Below the pieces are notes generated by a model, which saw only the letters and a list, made by a program, of their open reading frames with translations, made no database searches and had not been told where the DNA came from. The translations under genes were made by a program, and so were the position numbers. This document shows positions 1 through 8,668 of a DNA stretch of 64,000 nucleotides, one piece after another (position 1 is the stretch's first letter; each line of letters starts with the position of its first letter). Origin of the DNA: CBDFLT01 sp965249225 (GTDB lineage Bacteria; Chloroflexota; Dehalococcoidia; Lucifugimonadales; G963668185); contig CBDFLT010000009.1 in assembly GCA_965249225.1 (NCBI GenBank), forward strand, positions 310,001-374,000, in the 5' to 3' direction.

Positions 1-2
1 AA

Positions 3-182
3 GGACTGGGCTACCTGATGATCCGTTCCAAACCGCAGTTTCTCACAGAGCGCGTATTCGCAGCGATGACCATACTGTCGTTAATGGGTATCCTGCTCTT
101 TGCGCTGGTGGGGATGGTGGAGAAGATGGTGATCCCCTGGTGGCACAACGAGCGAAGGCAGCGAGCACTTGAACAAGAGTAA
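3..182 (+). CDS. ABC transporter permease, C-terminal end (partial)
   Basis: Only the last 59 residues lie in the window; the reading frame enters from the left edge and stops with TAA. The visible part has one hydrophobic segment (MTILSLMGILLFALVGMVEK) followed by a charged tail, as at the end of the SsuC/ThiX-type permeases that span the membrane in NMT1/THI5-type importers. A ThiY-like binding protein starts 61 bases downstream, so this is probably the membrane subunit of a pyrimidine-precursor (thiamine) importer. The family call rests mainly on that context. Confidence 0.7.
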   Translation, partial: GLGYLMIRSKPQFLTERVFAAMTILSLMGILLFALVGMVEKMVIPWWHNERRQRALEQE

Positions 183-243
183 CACCTAATTGAGTTTGTG
201 TTTAGGCCCGGAATGAGAGGAGATACGCCCGAGGAGGCGGCAA

Positions 244-1233
244 ATGAAGCGACAAGTACCAATCCTGACCTTCCTGCTCCTGGTGGGAGCCCTCTTAGGG
301 GCAATAGCGTGCGGAGGAGATGACGACGAGATCAGCGTATCGCTGGCGCTGGACTGGTATCCCAACTCCAACCACATCGGCCTGTTCATAGCTCAGGAGA
401 AGGGCTACTTCGAGGACGAGAACCTGAAGGTGAAGCTATATACCCCGGTCGACCCGTCCTCGGTACTCCAGACGGTGGGCAGCGGCTCGGACGACTTCGG
501 CATGAGCTATCAACCCGATGTAATCCTGGCCCGTGCCAAAGGCGTTCCGGTGGTGTCGGTCATAGGCATAGTGCAGCACCCTCTGAACTCGGTGATGACG
601 CTGAAGTCCTCGGGAATCACAAGGCCGGCACACTTAGTGGACAAGAAGGTCGGATACCCTGGCATTCCTACCAACGAGCCTCTGCTGGACACCATGCTCA
701 AGTCCGACGGCGCCCGTGGTCTGGAGGACGTCGAACTGGTGAACGTGGGATTCGACCTTGCTCCGGCGCTGATCGGAGGCCGGGTCGACGCCATCGTCGG
801 GGCCTACTGGACACACGAGAGCATCATGATGGAGAACGAGGGATACCCGGTCAACATCATGCGAATGGAGCAGTGGGGAGTCCCCGACTACTACGAGTTG
901 GTGATTGTCACCAGCGAGAGGACGCTCAGGGAGAGGCCGGACCTGGTGGAGCGCTTCGTGCGGGCCGTGAGGCGCGGATTCGAGGACGCCATCTCAGACC
1001 CGCAAAAGGGAGTGGACATCCTCCTGGAAGGAACGTCTGAAGAGGTTGACGAGGCCATCGAGCGTCCGGGAGCAGACCTGCTCGCGCCTCTGTGGAAGAC
1101 GGATAGCGCCGATTTCGGACAGCAGGAAGCTGCCAAGTGGAACGGTTTCATCCAGTGGATGCGGGACGCGGACCTGCTCGATCCAGACGCCACCATAGGG
1201 AGCGCGTACACCAATCAGTTCGAGGCCGATTGA
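244..1233 (+). CDS. thiY: ABC transporter substrate-binding lipoprotein, NMT1/THI5 (ThiY-like)
   Basis: A 329-residue extracytoplasmic binding protein. A signal peptide ends in a lipobox (LGAIAC) with the lipidated Cys near residue 23, followed by a Gly/Asp linker. The mature part opens with the family motif LDWYPNSNHIGLFIAQEKGY and continues as an NMT1/THI5 periplasmic-binding fold. Known members capture formylaminopyrimidine or hydroxymethylpyrimidine precursors for thiamine salvage. The following tenA and thiD genes, which process the pyrimidine, support this substrate. A riboflavin or other pyrimidine-like ligand cannot be excluded from sequence. The ATG follows a purine-rich stretch (GAGGAGGCGGCAA), a good ribosome binding site. 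Confidence 0.88.
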   Translation: MKRQVPILTFLLLVGALLGAIACGGDDDEISVSLALDWYPNSNHIGLFIAQEKGYFEDENLKVKLYTPVDPSSVLQTVGSGSDDFGMSYQPDVILARAKGVPVVSVIGIVQHPLNSVMTLKSSGITRPAHLVDKKVGYPGIPTNEPLLDTMLKSDGARGLEDVELVNVGFDLAPALIGGRVDAIVGAYWTHESIMMENEGYPVNIMRMEQWGVPDYYELVIVTSERTLRERPDLVERFVRAVRRGFEDAISDPQKGVDILLEGTSEEVDEAIERPGADLLAPLWKTDSADFGQQEAAKWNGFIQWMRDADLLDPDATIGSAYTNQFEAD

Positions 1234-1253
1234 TATCAGGGTGAGGTGGCGGA

Positions 1254-1916
1254 ATGTCGTTGACAGGCGAGCTTCGTGAAAAGCACCACGACCTGTGGGA
1301 ACGGATGGTGACTCACCCGTTTGTGGTCGAGATGGGAGACGGGACGCTGCCCACGAAGAAGTTCAGCGACTACTTCATTCAGGACTACATATTCGTCAAG
1401 GCCCTGGTATCAATGGTCGCCATGGGGATGGCGAAGGCTCCCGATCTCGAAGCGGCTGGGCGGCTCAACCAGTTTCTCGCAGGGATTCTCAGCCCAGAAA
1501 ACGACCTCTTCGTGAGGGCGTTTTCGGAGCTGGGCGTCACCGAGGAGGAGTATTCGTCGGCCACCGCCTCGCCCACCACGCAGGCGTTTGGCGACCTGCT
1601 CGTCCGTGTGGGCGTAGAAGGGGATTTTGAGGACATCATCACCGTGCTGTATGTGGCGGAAGGGACGTACCTGGACTGGGGTACGCGGCTCATCGAGCAG
1701 GGAAAGAGGCCGGCCAACCCCATCTATCGTGAGTGGATAGACATTCATGGCCCGGCGGTGCTCGGGGACATTGTGAAATGGATGGAGAAGCACCTGGACT
1801 CCGCCGGCGGTCCCGGCCGCCAGCCGCGGTTGGAGCACCTGTTCCTGACCGCACTACGCTACGAGTACATGTTCTGGGAGGCGGCATACAAGGGCCACCG
1901 GTGGCCCGATCAGTGA
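1254..1916 (+). CDS. tenA: TenA/thiaminase II family protein
   Basis: A 220-residue all-helical TenA-family protein starting 20 bases after the binding protein. TenA hydrolyses aminopyrimidine products of thiamine decay to hydroxymethylpyrimidine. It carries the typical YFIQDY segment near residue 42 and a C-terminal YMFWEAAYKGHRW segment with the expected glutamate. The usual active-site cysteine of the TenA_C subgroup (in an LPC context) is not seen: the corresponding helix reads ITVLYVAEGTYLDWG. It therefore resembles the cysteine-less TenA_E type, which may hydrolyse a different amide. The position in the thi operon supports a salvage role. Confidence 0.88.
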   Translation: MSLTGELREKHHDLWERMVTHPFVVEMGDGTLPTKKFSDYFIQDYIFVKALVSMVAMGMAKAPDLEAAGRLNQFLAGILSPENDLFVRAFSELGVTEEEYSSATASPTTQAFGDLLVRVGVEGDFEDIITVLYVAEGTYLDWGTRLIEQGKRPANPIYREWIDIHGPAVLGDIVKWMEKHLDSAGGPGRQPRLEHLFLTALRYEYMFWEAAYKGHRWPDQ

Positions 1917-1925
1917 CTCTTGAAT

Positions 1926-2084
1926 ATGGAGCACGACGACACCAAGGGCGAACGGCGGGGGGGGGGGGGGGGGGGGGGAAAGCGACGAAAGCGGCGCAGG
2001 ATGCGGGTGGTCGGCCGAAGTGTCCGCCTGCTCCAGGAGATCATCAGGCGGCGCGCCGAGAAGATTAAGAAGAGGCGCCAGTAG
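1926..2084 (+). CDS. small basic protein with a poly-glycine run (52 aa, unrecognised)
   Basis: An open frame from ATG to TAG nine bases after tenA. It encodes an acidic start (MEHDDTKGERR), seven glycines, then a very basic helix-like half (GKRRKRRRMRVVGRSVRLLQ, ending EKIKKRRQ). The glycines come from an uninterrupted run of 22 G. The frame is intact as written, and both sides of the run look protein-like in the same frame, which favours a real gene. No strong ribosome binding site is visible, so translational coupling to tenA is likely. The basic amphipathic half suggests binding to nucleic acid or membrane; the function is unknown. Confidence 0.5.
   Translation: MEHDDTKGERRGGGGGGGKRRKRRRMRVVGRSVRLLQEIIRRRAEKIKKRRQ
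1957..1978. repeat. homopolymer run of 22 G
   Basis: Twenty-two consecutive G, flanked by C on the left and A on the right. It lies inside the 52-codon frame and makes six GGG codons plus part of two more. Gain or loss of one base would change the frame of the basic half. Such runs slip during replication, and are also common sites of assembly and sequencing error. Confidence 0.95.
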
Positions 2085-2176
2085 CCCGAAGAAGCTATTT
2101 CGAATCCTTCATCTACGATCCCTATGTGTGCCCTCATTAGGGGTCATTTTCGTATTCCTTCGTACGAGGGGGGAAG

Positions 2177-2971
2177 ATGCAGCCGGTACCCAGGGCTATG
2201 ACTATCGCAGGCTCAGACTCAGGCGGTGGGGCCGGCGTTCAAGCGGACCTCAAGACTTTCGCCGCGCTGGGCGTGTACGGGACCTCGGTATTGACGGCCA
2301 TAACGGCCCAGAACACCCTGCGCGTTACAGACGTTCTAGAGCTGCCGACCTCTTTAATCGAGTCGCAGTTCGAGGCGGTGGTCTCCGATATAGGCGCCGA
2401 TGCGGTGAAGACGGGGATGCTGTCAAGCTCAGCCATAATCGAAACGGTGGCCACGAAAATCCAAGAGCACGGTTTGAAGAACCTGGTGGTGGACCCGGTG
2501 ATGGTGGCCAAGAGCGGGGACCGCCTGCTCAGGGAGGATGCGATAGAGGCCCTTCGGACCCATCTCATACCACTGGCCAGTGTGGTCACCCCGAACGTAC
2601 CAGAGGCCGAGGCACTGGCGGGTAGAAGCATCGAGAACCTGGACGACGCTCGCGGTGCGGCGCGCGAGATCGTGGACATGGGCGCGAAGACGGCTGTAGT
2701 AAAAGGCGGCCACCTCAATGGTCCGCCCACCGATATCCTGTTCGACGGGAAGGAGTACCGGGCGTACGATGCCCCGCGCATCGAGACGGCCAACACCCAC
2801 GGCACCGGATGTACGTTCGCGTCGGCGACGGCGGCCGGACTGGCCAAGGGGCTCTCCGTGGGCGAGGCCGTCGCCCAGGCCAAGGCATATGTCACCGACG
2901 CCATGCGTCGGGCGTTCCCCATAGGCGAAGGCCACGGGCCACTCAACCACTTCTATATGCTGTGGGACTAG
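2177..2971 (+). CDS. thiD: hydroxymethylpyrimidine/phosphomethylpyrimidine kinase
   Basis: A 264-residue ribokinase-fold enzyme that phosphorylates HMP and HMP-P for thiamine synthesis. Visible motifs are the substrate loop GSDSGGGAGVQADLKTFAALG near residues 12-32, DPVMVAKSG, TPNVPEAEAL, VKGGH and the anion-hole motif HGTGCTFASA near residue 208. Length is normal for ThiD. The ATG follows a strong AGGGGGGAAG ribosome binding site. It closes the thi operon and its last four bases overlap the end of the convergent M24 peptidase gene. Confidence 0.95.
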   Translation: MQPVPRAMTIAGSDSGGGAGVQADLKTFAALGVYGTSVLTAITAQNTLRVTDVLELPTSLIESQFEAVVSDIGADAVKTGMLSSSAIIETVATKIQEHGLKNLVVDPVMVAKSGDRLLREDAIEALRTHLIPLASVVTPNVPEAEALAGRSIENLDDARGAAREIVDMGAKTAVVKGGHLNGPPTDILFDGKEYRAYDAPRIETANTHGTGCTFASATAAGLAKGLSVGEAVAQAKAYVTDAMRRAFPIGEGHGPLNHFYMLWD

Positions 2972-4146
2972 CCCGGTATCATGACCACCGAACGCTGTAT
3001 CGATGTAGTCACCTGGGGACCGTCATCCCGGATGTAAACGTCTATCTCTGAGCGTACGCCGAACTCAGGCAGGTAAATGCCAGGCTCGATAGTCACCGCA
3101 ACGCCCGGGATAACTCGCCTGGTATCGTGGGTCTCCCAGCCGTCCAGGTTGACCGCGTTACCGTGGACCTCCCTACCCAGGCTGTGGCCCAGCCGGTGGT
3201 TGAAGTACTTCCCAAAGCCGGCTTTCTCGATGAAGTCACGCGCTACCCTGTCCACCTGCGCACCCTGGACGGCTCGACCCTCGCGAAAGGTGCGCTCCAG
3301 CTCGGCCAGGGCCGCGTCCCTTGCGCCGATAACGGCGTCGAACACTCGCTGGTGCTGCGCCGGCACCGAGTCGCCCACATAGGCCGTCCAGGTGATGTCG
3401 GCGTACATCGTGTCCTCGCCCTGCGTTCGCGCCCAGAGGTCGATGAGCACCCAGTCGCCCGCCTTGATCGCGGACGACGACTCAGGGTCGGGATCGAAAT
3501 GAGGGTCCGAGGAATGCTCGTTGACCGCCACGATGGGGCCATCGGGCGCCTCCATCCGCTCTTCAACGAACCGCTGCCGGATGAAGTCGTAGACCCCGTA
3601 CTCGGTTACGTCTGACGACAGGTTGCGGCCTATAAACTGGAAGGCGTCCAGCACCACGTCCCCCAGCTTCTCGGCGGCCTCCATGTGAGACCGGAGCTGG
3701 CCTTCGCCCCAGCGCTGGGTCGCGTACTGGAGCAAGTCCGCCGACGAGACCACCTCCACTCCCAGGCCTCGGACCATCTCGAGGGTGCCGGCATCCACCC
3801 GAGACGCTCTCGGCAGCGCCCCCTGTGGCGAATACTCCATCGCGATGCGCCCCGCGCCCTCCAGCATGCCGGCCAGCTTTTCGACCATGTCACTCCGGTC
3901 CATGAACAGGGTAGTCGGCACGCCAAGGTATGCAAACCTACCCTGGTCCACGAAGCTCACCAGCAGGCTCACCTGGCCCTCGGAGGGGACCCACAACCAG
4001 CACGGGCGGGTGACGTTGGCTATTTGTTTGCCGATGGCTTCCCACAGGGCCGGATTCATGTGACGATAGTCGTAGATGAGCCAGCCGTCTATGTGGTGGC
4101 CGACCATATACTCCTGAGCCTGCCTGATGGTGCTTTCGATGCTCAC
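2968..4146 (-). CDS. M24 family metallopeptidase (Xaa-Pro aminopeptidase-like)
   Basis: A 392-residue protein with an N-terminal creatinase-like domain and a C-terminal pita-bread peptidase domain. The metal ligands of the M24 family can be placed: the Asp pair in VLIDLWARTQ and MYADITWT, the His in HRLGHSLGREVHG, the Glu in IEPGIY and the Glu in RSEIDVY. Such enzymes remove an N-terminal residue before proline. The frame is open a further 700 bases upstream but that part is antisense to the CoA-transferase gene. I place the start at the GTG preceding SIESTIRQ, which has an AGGTCGGG site upstream. Confidence 0.88.
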   Translation of the reverse strand: MSIESTIRQAQEYMVGHHIDGWLIYDYRHMNPALWEAIGKQIANVTRPCWLWVPSEGQVSLLVSFVDQGRFAYLGVPTTLFMDRSDMVEKLAGMLEGAGRIAMEYSPQGALPRASRVDAGTLEMVRGLGVEVVSSADLLQYATQRWGEGQLRSHMEAAEKLGDVVLDAFQFIGRNLSSDVTEYGVYDFIRQRFVEERMEAPDGPIVAVNEHSSDPHFDPDPESSSAIKAGDWVLIDLWARTQGEDTMYADITWTAYVGDSVPAQHQRVFDAVIGARDAALAELERTFREGRAVQGAQVDRVARDFIEKAGFGKYFNHRLGHSLGREVHGNAVNLDGWETHDTRRVIPGVAVTIEPGIYLPEFGVRSEIDVYIRDDGPQVTTSIQRSVVMIPG

Positions 4147-4345
4147 TCGTTCCCGACCTTCAGAATATCTCCAAGAGCTTACCGGGCAACACTTCTGCTT
4201 CCCACTGCTGGGGTGCGTCACCAAATCATACAGATGACCGGATTGACACAGCAAGACGGACTCGCCGACTAGGGGGACTCCATCGTTTTGATACAATGGC
4301 ACCGGCCTTCGGCCTGTAGTCTGGAAAGCAAGGGAGAGACGGGAG

Positions 4346-5269
4346 TTGCCAAAGCGGCTTGGTAGCAAGCTGATGACGGCCGGAGAGGCGGTCGAACGGT
4401 TTGTCTTCGACGGCGCCGTCGTGGGCATGGGCGGACAGAGCATCGGACGGTGCGCCATGGCCATCGCCCACGAGATCGTCCGCCAGGGTAAGAGAGACCT
4501 GACACTGGTGGGATGCAACCTGTCTCTCTCGACAGACGTTATGGTGGGGGCAGACCTGGTGACGCGGACCGAGTGCGGCTCAGCCAACCTGGAGCGGTTC
4601 GGCACCCCATTCCGCTGGCGTAGGGCCATAGAGGAGGGCCACCTGGAGGTGGACGACTGGAGCCATCTGGCCATGGCGCTGAGGTTCCTGGCCGGCGCTC
4701 TGGGCGTGCCCTTCATGCCATCCAAAAGCCTGCTGGGGACCGACATCCTCGACAAGAAGGAGTCGAACGGGCACAAGCCCTTCGAGATAGTGGACGACCC
4801 GTGGAATCCGGGCCAACCCGTCGTGCTGCTGCCGGCCCTGACTCCCGACGTGTCCATCATTCACGCCCAGAAGGCGGACGAGATGGGCAACGTCATTGTG
4901 GAGGGGTTCACCACCCATGAGCCCGAGATGGTGAGGGCGTCGAAGGCGGTGATCGTGAGCTGCGAGGAGGTCATCAGCTCGGACGAGGTCAGACGGGAGC
5001 CTGAGCGAACGACAATACCCTACATATACGTGGACGCCGTGGTGGAGCAGCGATGGGGGGCGTATCCCACGTCGGTGTACAAGTGCTACGAGATCGACGA
5101 AGGGCACATCCGCCGGTATCAGGAGTGCGCCCGCGCCGGCGGCGAAGAGTACCAGCAATACCTGAAGGAGTTCATATACGACTGCCCGACTTTCGACCAC
5201 CACATCGAGAAGGCCGCAGGAGCCGAGACCTTGGACCGGCTGCGAGACGAGATGGGAAGACTGTTGTGA
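4346..5269 (+). CDS. gctA: CoA-transferase subunit A (glutaconate CoA-transferase type)
   Basis: A 307-residue family I CoA-transferase alpha subunit. It contains the N-terminal DGAVVGMGGQSIGRCAMAIA CoA-binding region and the IIHAQKADEMGNV segment typical of GctA/IpdA-like subunits. It would pair with the next gene, whose start overlaps this stop, to move CoA between carboxylic acids. The substrate cannot be read from sequence: glutaconate-, 3-oxoadipate- and steroid-ring-degradation (IpdAB) enzymes look alike here. The start is TTG after GGGAGAGACGGGAG; an in-frame ATG at 4373 is an alternative. Confidence 0.85.
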   Translation: MPKRLGSKLMTAGEAVERFVFDGAVVGMGGQSIGRCAMAIAHEIVRQGKRDLTLVGCNLSLSTDVMVGADLVTRTECGSANLERFGTPFRWRRAIEEGHLEVDDWSHLAMALRFLAGALGVPFMPSKSLLGTDILDKKESNGHKPFEIVDDPWNPGQPVVLLPALTPDVSIIHAQKADEMGNVIVEGFTTHEPEMVRASKAVIVSCEEVISSDEVRREPERTTIPYIYVDAVVEQRWGAYPTSVYKCYEIDEGHIRRYQECARAGGEEYQQYLKEFIYDCPTFDHHIEKAAGAETLDRLRDEMGRLL

Positions 5270-6045
5270 AAAAGGGCTACGCTCCAGACGAGCTTATGGT
5301 GATCGAGGCGTCGCGTTACATCAGCGACGGCGACAACGTGATGGTCGGGACGGGTCTGCCCTTCGTGGCCGCACTCCTGGCTCAGAAGAACCACGCGCCC
5401 AACATGTGCTATATCGTCGAGGCGGGGCCGATCGCGCCCATCGTCATACCGACGCCCATCTCGGTATCCGGCCCAAGGGTGATGCACCGGGCGGTCCGCC
5501 TGGGCTCGCTGCTGGACAACCTCGGCGGCGTGTTGCAGCGCGGCCTGGCCGACGTGGCGTTCCTTGGAGGAGCGCAGATAGACCAGTTCGCCAACGTGAA
5601 CTCAACCGTCATCGGCGACCACAAGAGGCCGTCGGCGCGGCTGCCGGGCAGCGGCGGCGCCAACGACCTGGCCTCGCACGCCGGCAGGATACTGATCATC
5701 GCACGACATGAGAAGCGCCGGTTCCCTTCGCACTGCGACTACATAACAAGCCCCGGCTACATAGACGGCCCCGAAGGCCGAGTGAATGCCGGCCTTCCGG
5801 TGCCGTATCCCGACATAGTGGTCATAACCGACCTGGCAGTCATGGCCATCGACAAATCGGTAGGCCGTTTGAGGGTGGACAGACTGATGCCAGGCGCCTC
5901 GGTGGACCAGGTAAGCGAAAACACCGGCTTCGCGCCGGAGGTGGCACCGGAAGTAGCGACGGTCGACCCTCCTTCCAATGGGGAATTGCGCATCCTGCGG
6001 GAAGAAGTCGATCCCCAAGGAGTGTATCTGAGTGGGAGAGACTAG
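5266..6045 (+). CDS. gctB: CoA-transferase subunit B (glutaconate CoA-transferase type)
   Basis: A 259-residue beta subunit partnering the preceding gene. The GTG start overlaps the upstream stop (GTGA), a mark of translational coupling. The N-terminus (YAPDELMVIEASRYISDGD) and the GTGLPFVAALLAQ segment fit the GctB/IpdB family, and FLGGAQIDQFANVNSTVIG is the usual central segment. The frame stays open further upstream, but that part lies inside gctA and looks non-coding. A peptidase gene follows 12 bases later. Confidence 0.87.
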   Translation: MKKGYAPDELMVIEASRYISDGDNVMVGTGLPFVAALLAQKNHAPNMCYIVEAGPIAPIVIPTPISVSGPRVMHRAVRLGSLLDNLGGVLQRGLADVAFLGGAQIDQFANVNSTVIGDHKRPSARLPGSGGANDLASHAGRILIIARHEKRRFPSHCDYITSPGYIDGPEGRVNAGLPVPYPDIVVITDLAVMAIDKSVGRLRVDRLMPGASVDQVSENTGFAPEVAPEVATVDPPSNGELRILREEVDPQGVYLSGRD

Positions 6046-6057
6046 GGGCAACATACC

Positions 6058-8043
6058 ATGACCAAGCCCATAACCCCCGACCTGGTCTACGAGCTCACGG
6101 CCGTCTCGGAGCCGACGCTGTCACCGGACGGCGCACGGCTGGCCTTCGTGCGCTCGCGAGTCGACCGTTCGAAGATGGAGGGACGCTCGCACCTGATGAT
6201 GATGTCGTTGACTGACGGGGAGGCCACGGCCTTTACGTCGGGAGATAAAGACGGCGGGCCGAGGTTCTCACCCGATGGGTCTTGCCTGGCGTTTACGAGA
6301 CCTGATGACAAGGAAAGAAAACAGGTATGGCTGATCTCGACTTCCGGCGGGGAAGCGCGTCGGCTCACCAGCCTGGCCGGTGGCGTGACCGAGTTCGCCT
6401 GGTCGCCCGACTCCAGGTCCCTGATCGCCGTGTCCGACGTAGACCCCGACCGGCCTCCCGATGACCACGACCCCAAGAAGGACCCACGGGTCCGGATCGC
6501 CCGACGCATCCACCACAGATTCGACACCCTCGGCTGGCGGGGAGACGCCCATCTCCACCTGTTCGTCGTCGATGTGAAATCAGGCGAAGCGCGCCAGCTT
6601 ACCGACGGGGACTGGAACGACGTGGGGCCGGCGTGGTCGCCCGACGGGACAAGGGTCGCCTTCGTCTCAAGCCGTAGAGATGACCGTGACATCACCAACC
6701 GGGGCGATGCGTACGTGGTATCCGTCGAGGGTGGAGAGCCGACAGAGTGGTCGCAGGGGCTGTCCAGCGTGGTCGCGGTGACCTGGTCTCCGGACGGACG
6801 CAGGCTCGCCGCGCTGGCCACCGAGGACGACGACATCGCGCCTATCTGGCAGGGCCGTATCTACATCCTCGAGCCGGGCAAGGCGCCCAGCCCATTGACC
6901 AGCGACTCTATCTCTCCGGTAGGTGGGTTTCCACCGCTCTCACCCCCGCCTGACATACGCTGGACCCCACAAGACCGGATCGTGCTGTTGGCGGACCGGA
7001 GAGGTGAGTCCTTCCTCTACGGGGTCACGGTCCCGGCAGGAGAGATGCAAGCGGTCGCGGGCGGAGGAACCCAGTTCGGGGCCCTTACGCTCGACTCGCC
7101 GGCCAAGAAGGGCGTCGTGGTAGCGTCAACGCCCGGTTCCGCCGGAGATTTGTGGCTGATCGACCTGGAGAGTGGAGCCCAGCAGCGGCTCACGTCCTAC
7201 AACCGGGAGTACCTGGAGGAACACCCAGCCGGAATGATGGAGAAGTTTACGATAGTGCGAGGTGGCGTTGAGATAGAATCCCGGGTGATTACGCCGCCGG
7301 ACTTCGATCCGTCCCAGAGGTACCCCCTGGTGCTGGACATCCACGGCGGTCCCAACGCGGCGTTTTACGACGCCTTCAACCCGGTCCAGCAGGTCTTAGC
7401 AACGGCCGGCTACCTGGTGCTCGCCGTAAACCCGCGGGGGTCCTCCAGCTACGGAGAGGACTTCATGAAAGCGGTGCTGCGAGACTGGGGAGGCGAGGAC
7501 TACCTGGACATCATGGCAGCCGTTGATGAGGTAAGCTCCAGGCCGTATGTGGATCAATCGCGCTTAGGGGCTACGGGGTACAGCTACGGCGGTTACATGA
7601 GCGCCTGGATAGTCGGACACGACGCTCGTTTCAAGGCGGCGGTGGTGGGCGCACCTTGCATCAACCTCTCCAGCATGTACGGCACCTCCGACATAGGGGT
7701 CAGTTTCGGCGAAACCCACTGGGGTGGTATGCGCGTGGACGCCCTCGATACGTTCTTGGAGCGTTCGCCGCTGACCTACGCTGCCAACGTGGAGACGCCC
7801 GTCCTACTGCTGCACGGCGAAGAGGACCTTCGGTGCCCCATGAGCCAGAGTGAGGAGTACTTTATAACCCTGAAGCGCCTGGGCAAAGAGGTCGAGATGG
7901 TGCGTTTTCCCGGCTGTGCCCACTCGTTCCTCCGGCGCGGGCATCCCAAGATGCGCGAGGAGTACCTGACGCGAATGCTGGCCTGGATGGACAAGTACAT
8001 GAGCTCGAAGGGCAGGCAGGAGACCCCCAAGAGGGGTGTGTAG
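6058..8043 (+). CDS. S9 family serine peptidase (acylaminoacyl/dipeptidyl peptidase type)
   Basis: A 661-residue prolyl-oligopeptidase-family protein. The first 400 residues are beta-propeller repeats of the WSPDGTRVAFVS kind. The C-terminal alpha/beta hydrolase domain carries the catalytic Ser509 in GYSYGGY, Asp590 in LHGEEDLRCP and His622 in CAHSF. Length and order match acylaminoacyl-peptidases. No signal peptide is visible, so it should act in the cytoplasm. It begins 12 bases after gctB and may share its transcript. Confidence 0.92.
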   Translation: MTKPITPDLVYELTAVSEPTLSPDGARLAFVRSRVDRSKMEGRSHLMMMSLTDGEATAFTSGDKDGGPRFSPDGSCLAFTRPDDKERKQVWLISTSGGEARRLTSLAGGVTEFAWSPDSRSLIAVSDVDPDRPPDDHDPKKDPRVRIARRIHHRFDTLGWRGDAHLHLFVVDVKSGEARQLTDGDWNDVGPAWSPDGTRVAFVSSRRDDRDITNRGDAYVVSVEGGEPTEWSQGLSSVVAVTWSPDGRRLAALATEDDDIAPIWQGRIYILEPGKAPSPLTSDSISPVGGFPPLSPPPDIRWTPQDRIVLLADRRGESFLYGVTVPAGEMQAVAGGGTQFGALTLDSPAKKGVVVASTPGSAGDLWLIDLESGAQQRLTSYNREYLEEHPAGMMEKFTIVRGGVEIESRVITPPDFDPSQRYPLVLDIHGGPNAAFYDAFNPVQQVLATAGYLVLAVNPRGSSSYGEDFMKAVLRDWGGEDYLDIMAAVDEVSSRPYVDQSRLGATGYSYGGYMSAWIVGHDARFKAAVVGAPCINLSSMYGTSDIGVSFGETHWGGMRVDALDTFLERSPLTYAANVETPVLLLHGEEDLRCPMSQSEEYFITLKRLGKEVEMVRFPGCAHSFLRRGHPKMREEYLTRMLAWMDKYMSSKGRQETPKRGV

Positions 8044-8068
8044 CAAACAACCTCGCATGCGGGATTAG

Positions 8069-8665
8069 CTAGGCGCCGAGGCGGGCCTTGGCCTCCTCGT
8101 ACTCATCAAGGGTGTTAAGGTCCAGCCGGACCATAGGGTCGTCGAACTCCACCAGGTTGACCTGTCCCCGCTGCTTCTCGAACACCTCTCGCACCCCCTG
8201 TTCCCGCTCTGAGATGCCTTCGAGCTCACCCCGCAGGCGAGCCGAGAAGATCAAAGGATGGCCCCTGTGTCCTTGGAAACTAGGAGACGTGATCAGGGCG
8301 TCCTGCTCCACATGGGATTGGATGAGGGTGGTTATGATCTTCGGGGTCCGCGGCTGGTCGATTGCCATGAGAAGAATGGAGTCCCCGTCGGGACCGACGG
8401 CCCGTAGACCAGTCCTTATAGACGTGGTCTTGCCCTGGCGGTAATCGAGGTTGATCACATGCCGTACACCCGGCCCACGGACGTAGGGAGCGACGGAGTC
8501 GGCCATGTGGCCCAGGACGACCACCACTTCGGTGGCCCCGGCCTCCACAAGGCACTCGACCTGGTATTCGACGAGGGTCACTCCTCGCCAGGGCAAAAGG
8601 GGCTTGGGCCGTCCCATGCGGGTGGACTCGCCGGCGGCGGTCAGGATGGCGGAGATGCCGGCCAT
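8069..8665 (-). CDS. mocA: MocA/MobA-like molybdenum cofactor nucleotidyltransferase
   Basis: A 198-residue NTP-transferase-fold protein. The nucleotide loop LTAAGESTRMGRPKPLLPW sits near residues 8-26, followed by VVVVLGHMADSV. The family links CMP or GMP to molybdopterin, or acts as a CoxI-side maturation factor. It starts three bases after the stop of the XdhC gene, so the two are co-transcribed. No xanthine or CO dehydrogenase gene is in the window, so the enzyme it serves is elsewhere. Confidence 0.85.
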   Translation of the reverse strand: MAGISAILTAAGESTRMGRPKPLLPWRGVTLVEYQVECLVEAGATEVVVVLGHMADSVAPYVRGPGVRHVINLDYRQGKTTSIRTGLRAVGPDGDSILLMAIDQPRTPKIITTLIQSHVEQDALITSPSFQGHRGHPLIFSARLRGELEGISEREQGVREVFEKQRGQVNLVEFDDPMVRLDLNTLDEYEEAKARLGA

Positions 8666-8668
8666 GGG

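Noticed and set aside
1916..2176. TPP riboswitch within the thi operon
   Set aside because: No THI-box sequence (CTGAGA ... ACCTGA) is seen in the gap before thiD; if present it would lie upstream of the window.
4147..4860. A long N-terminal extension of the M24 peptidase frame on the minus strand
   Set aside because: It lies antisense to the CoA-transferase alpha gene, has no domain character, and a good GTG with ribosome binding site exists at 4146.
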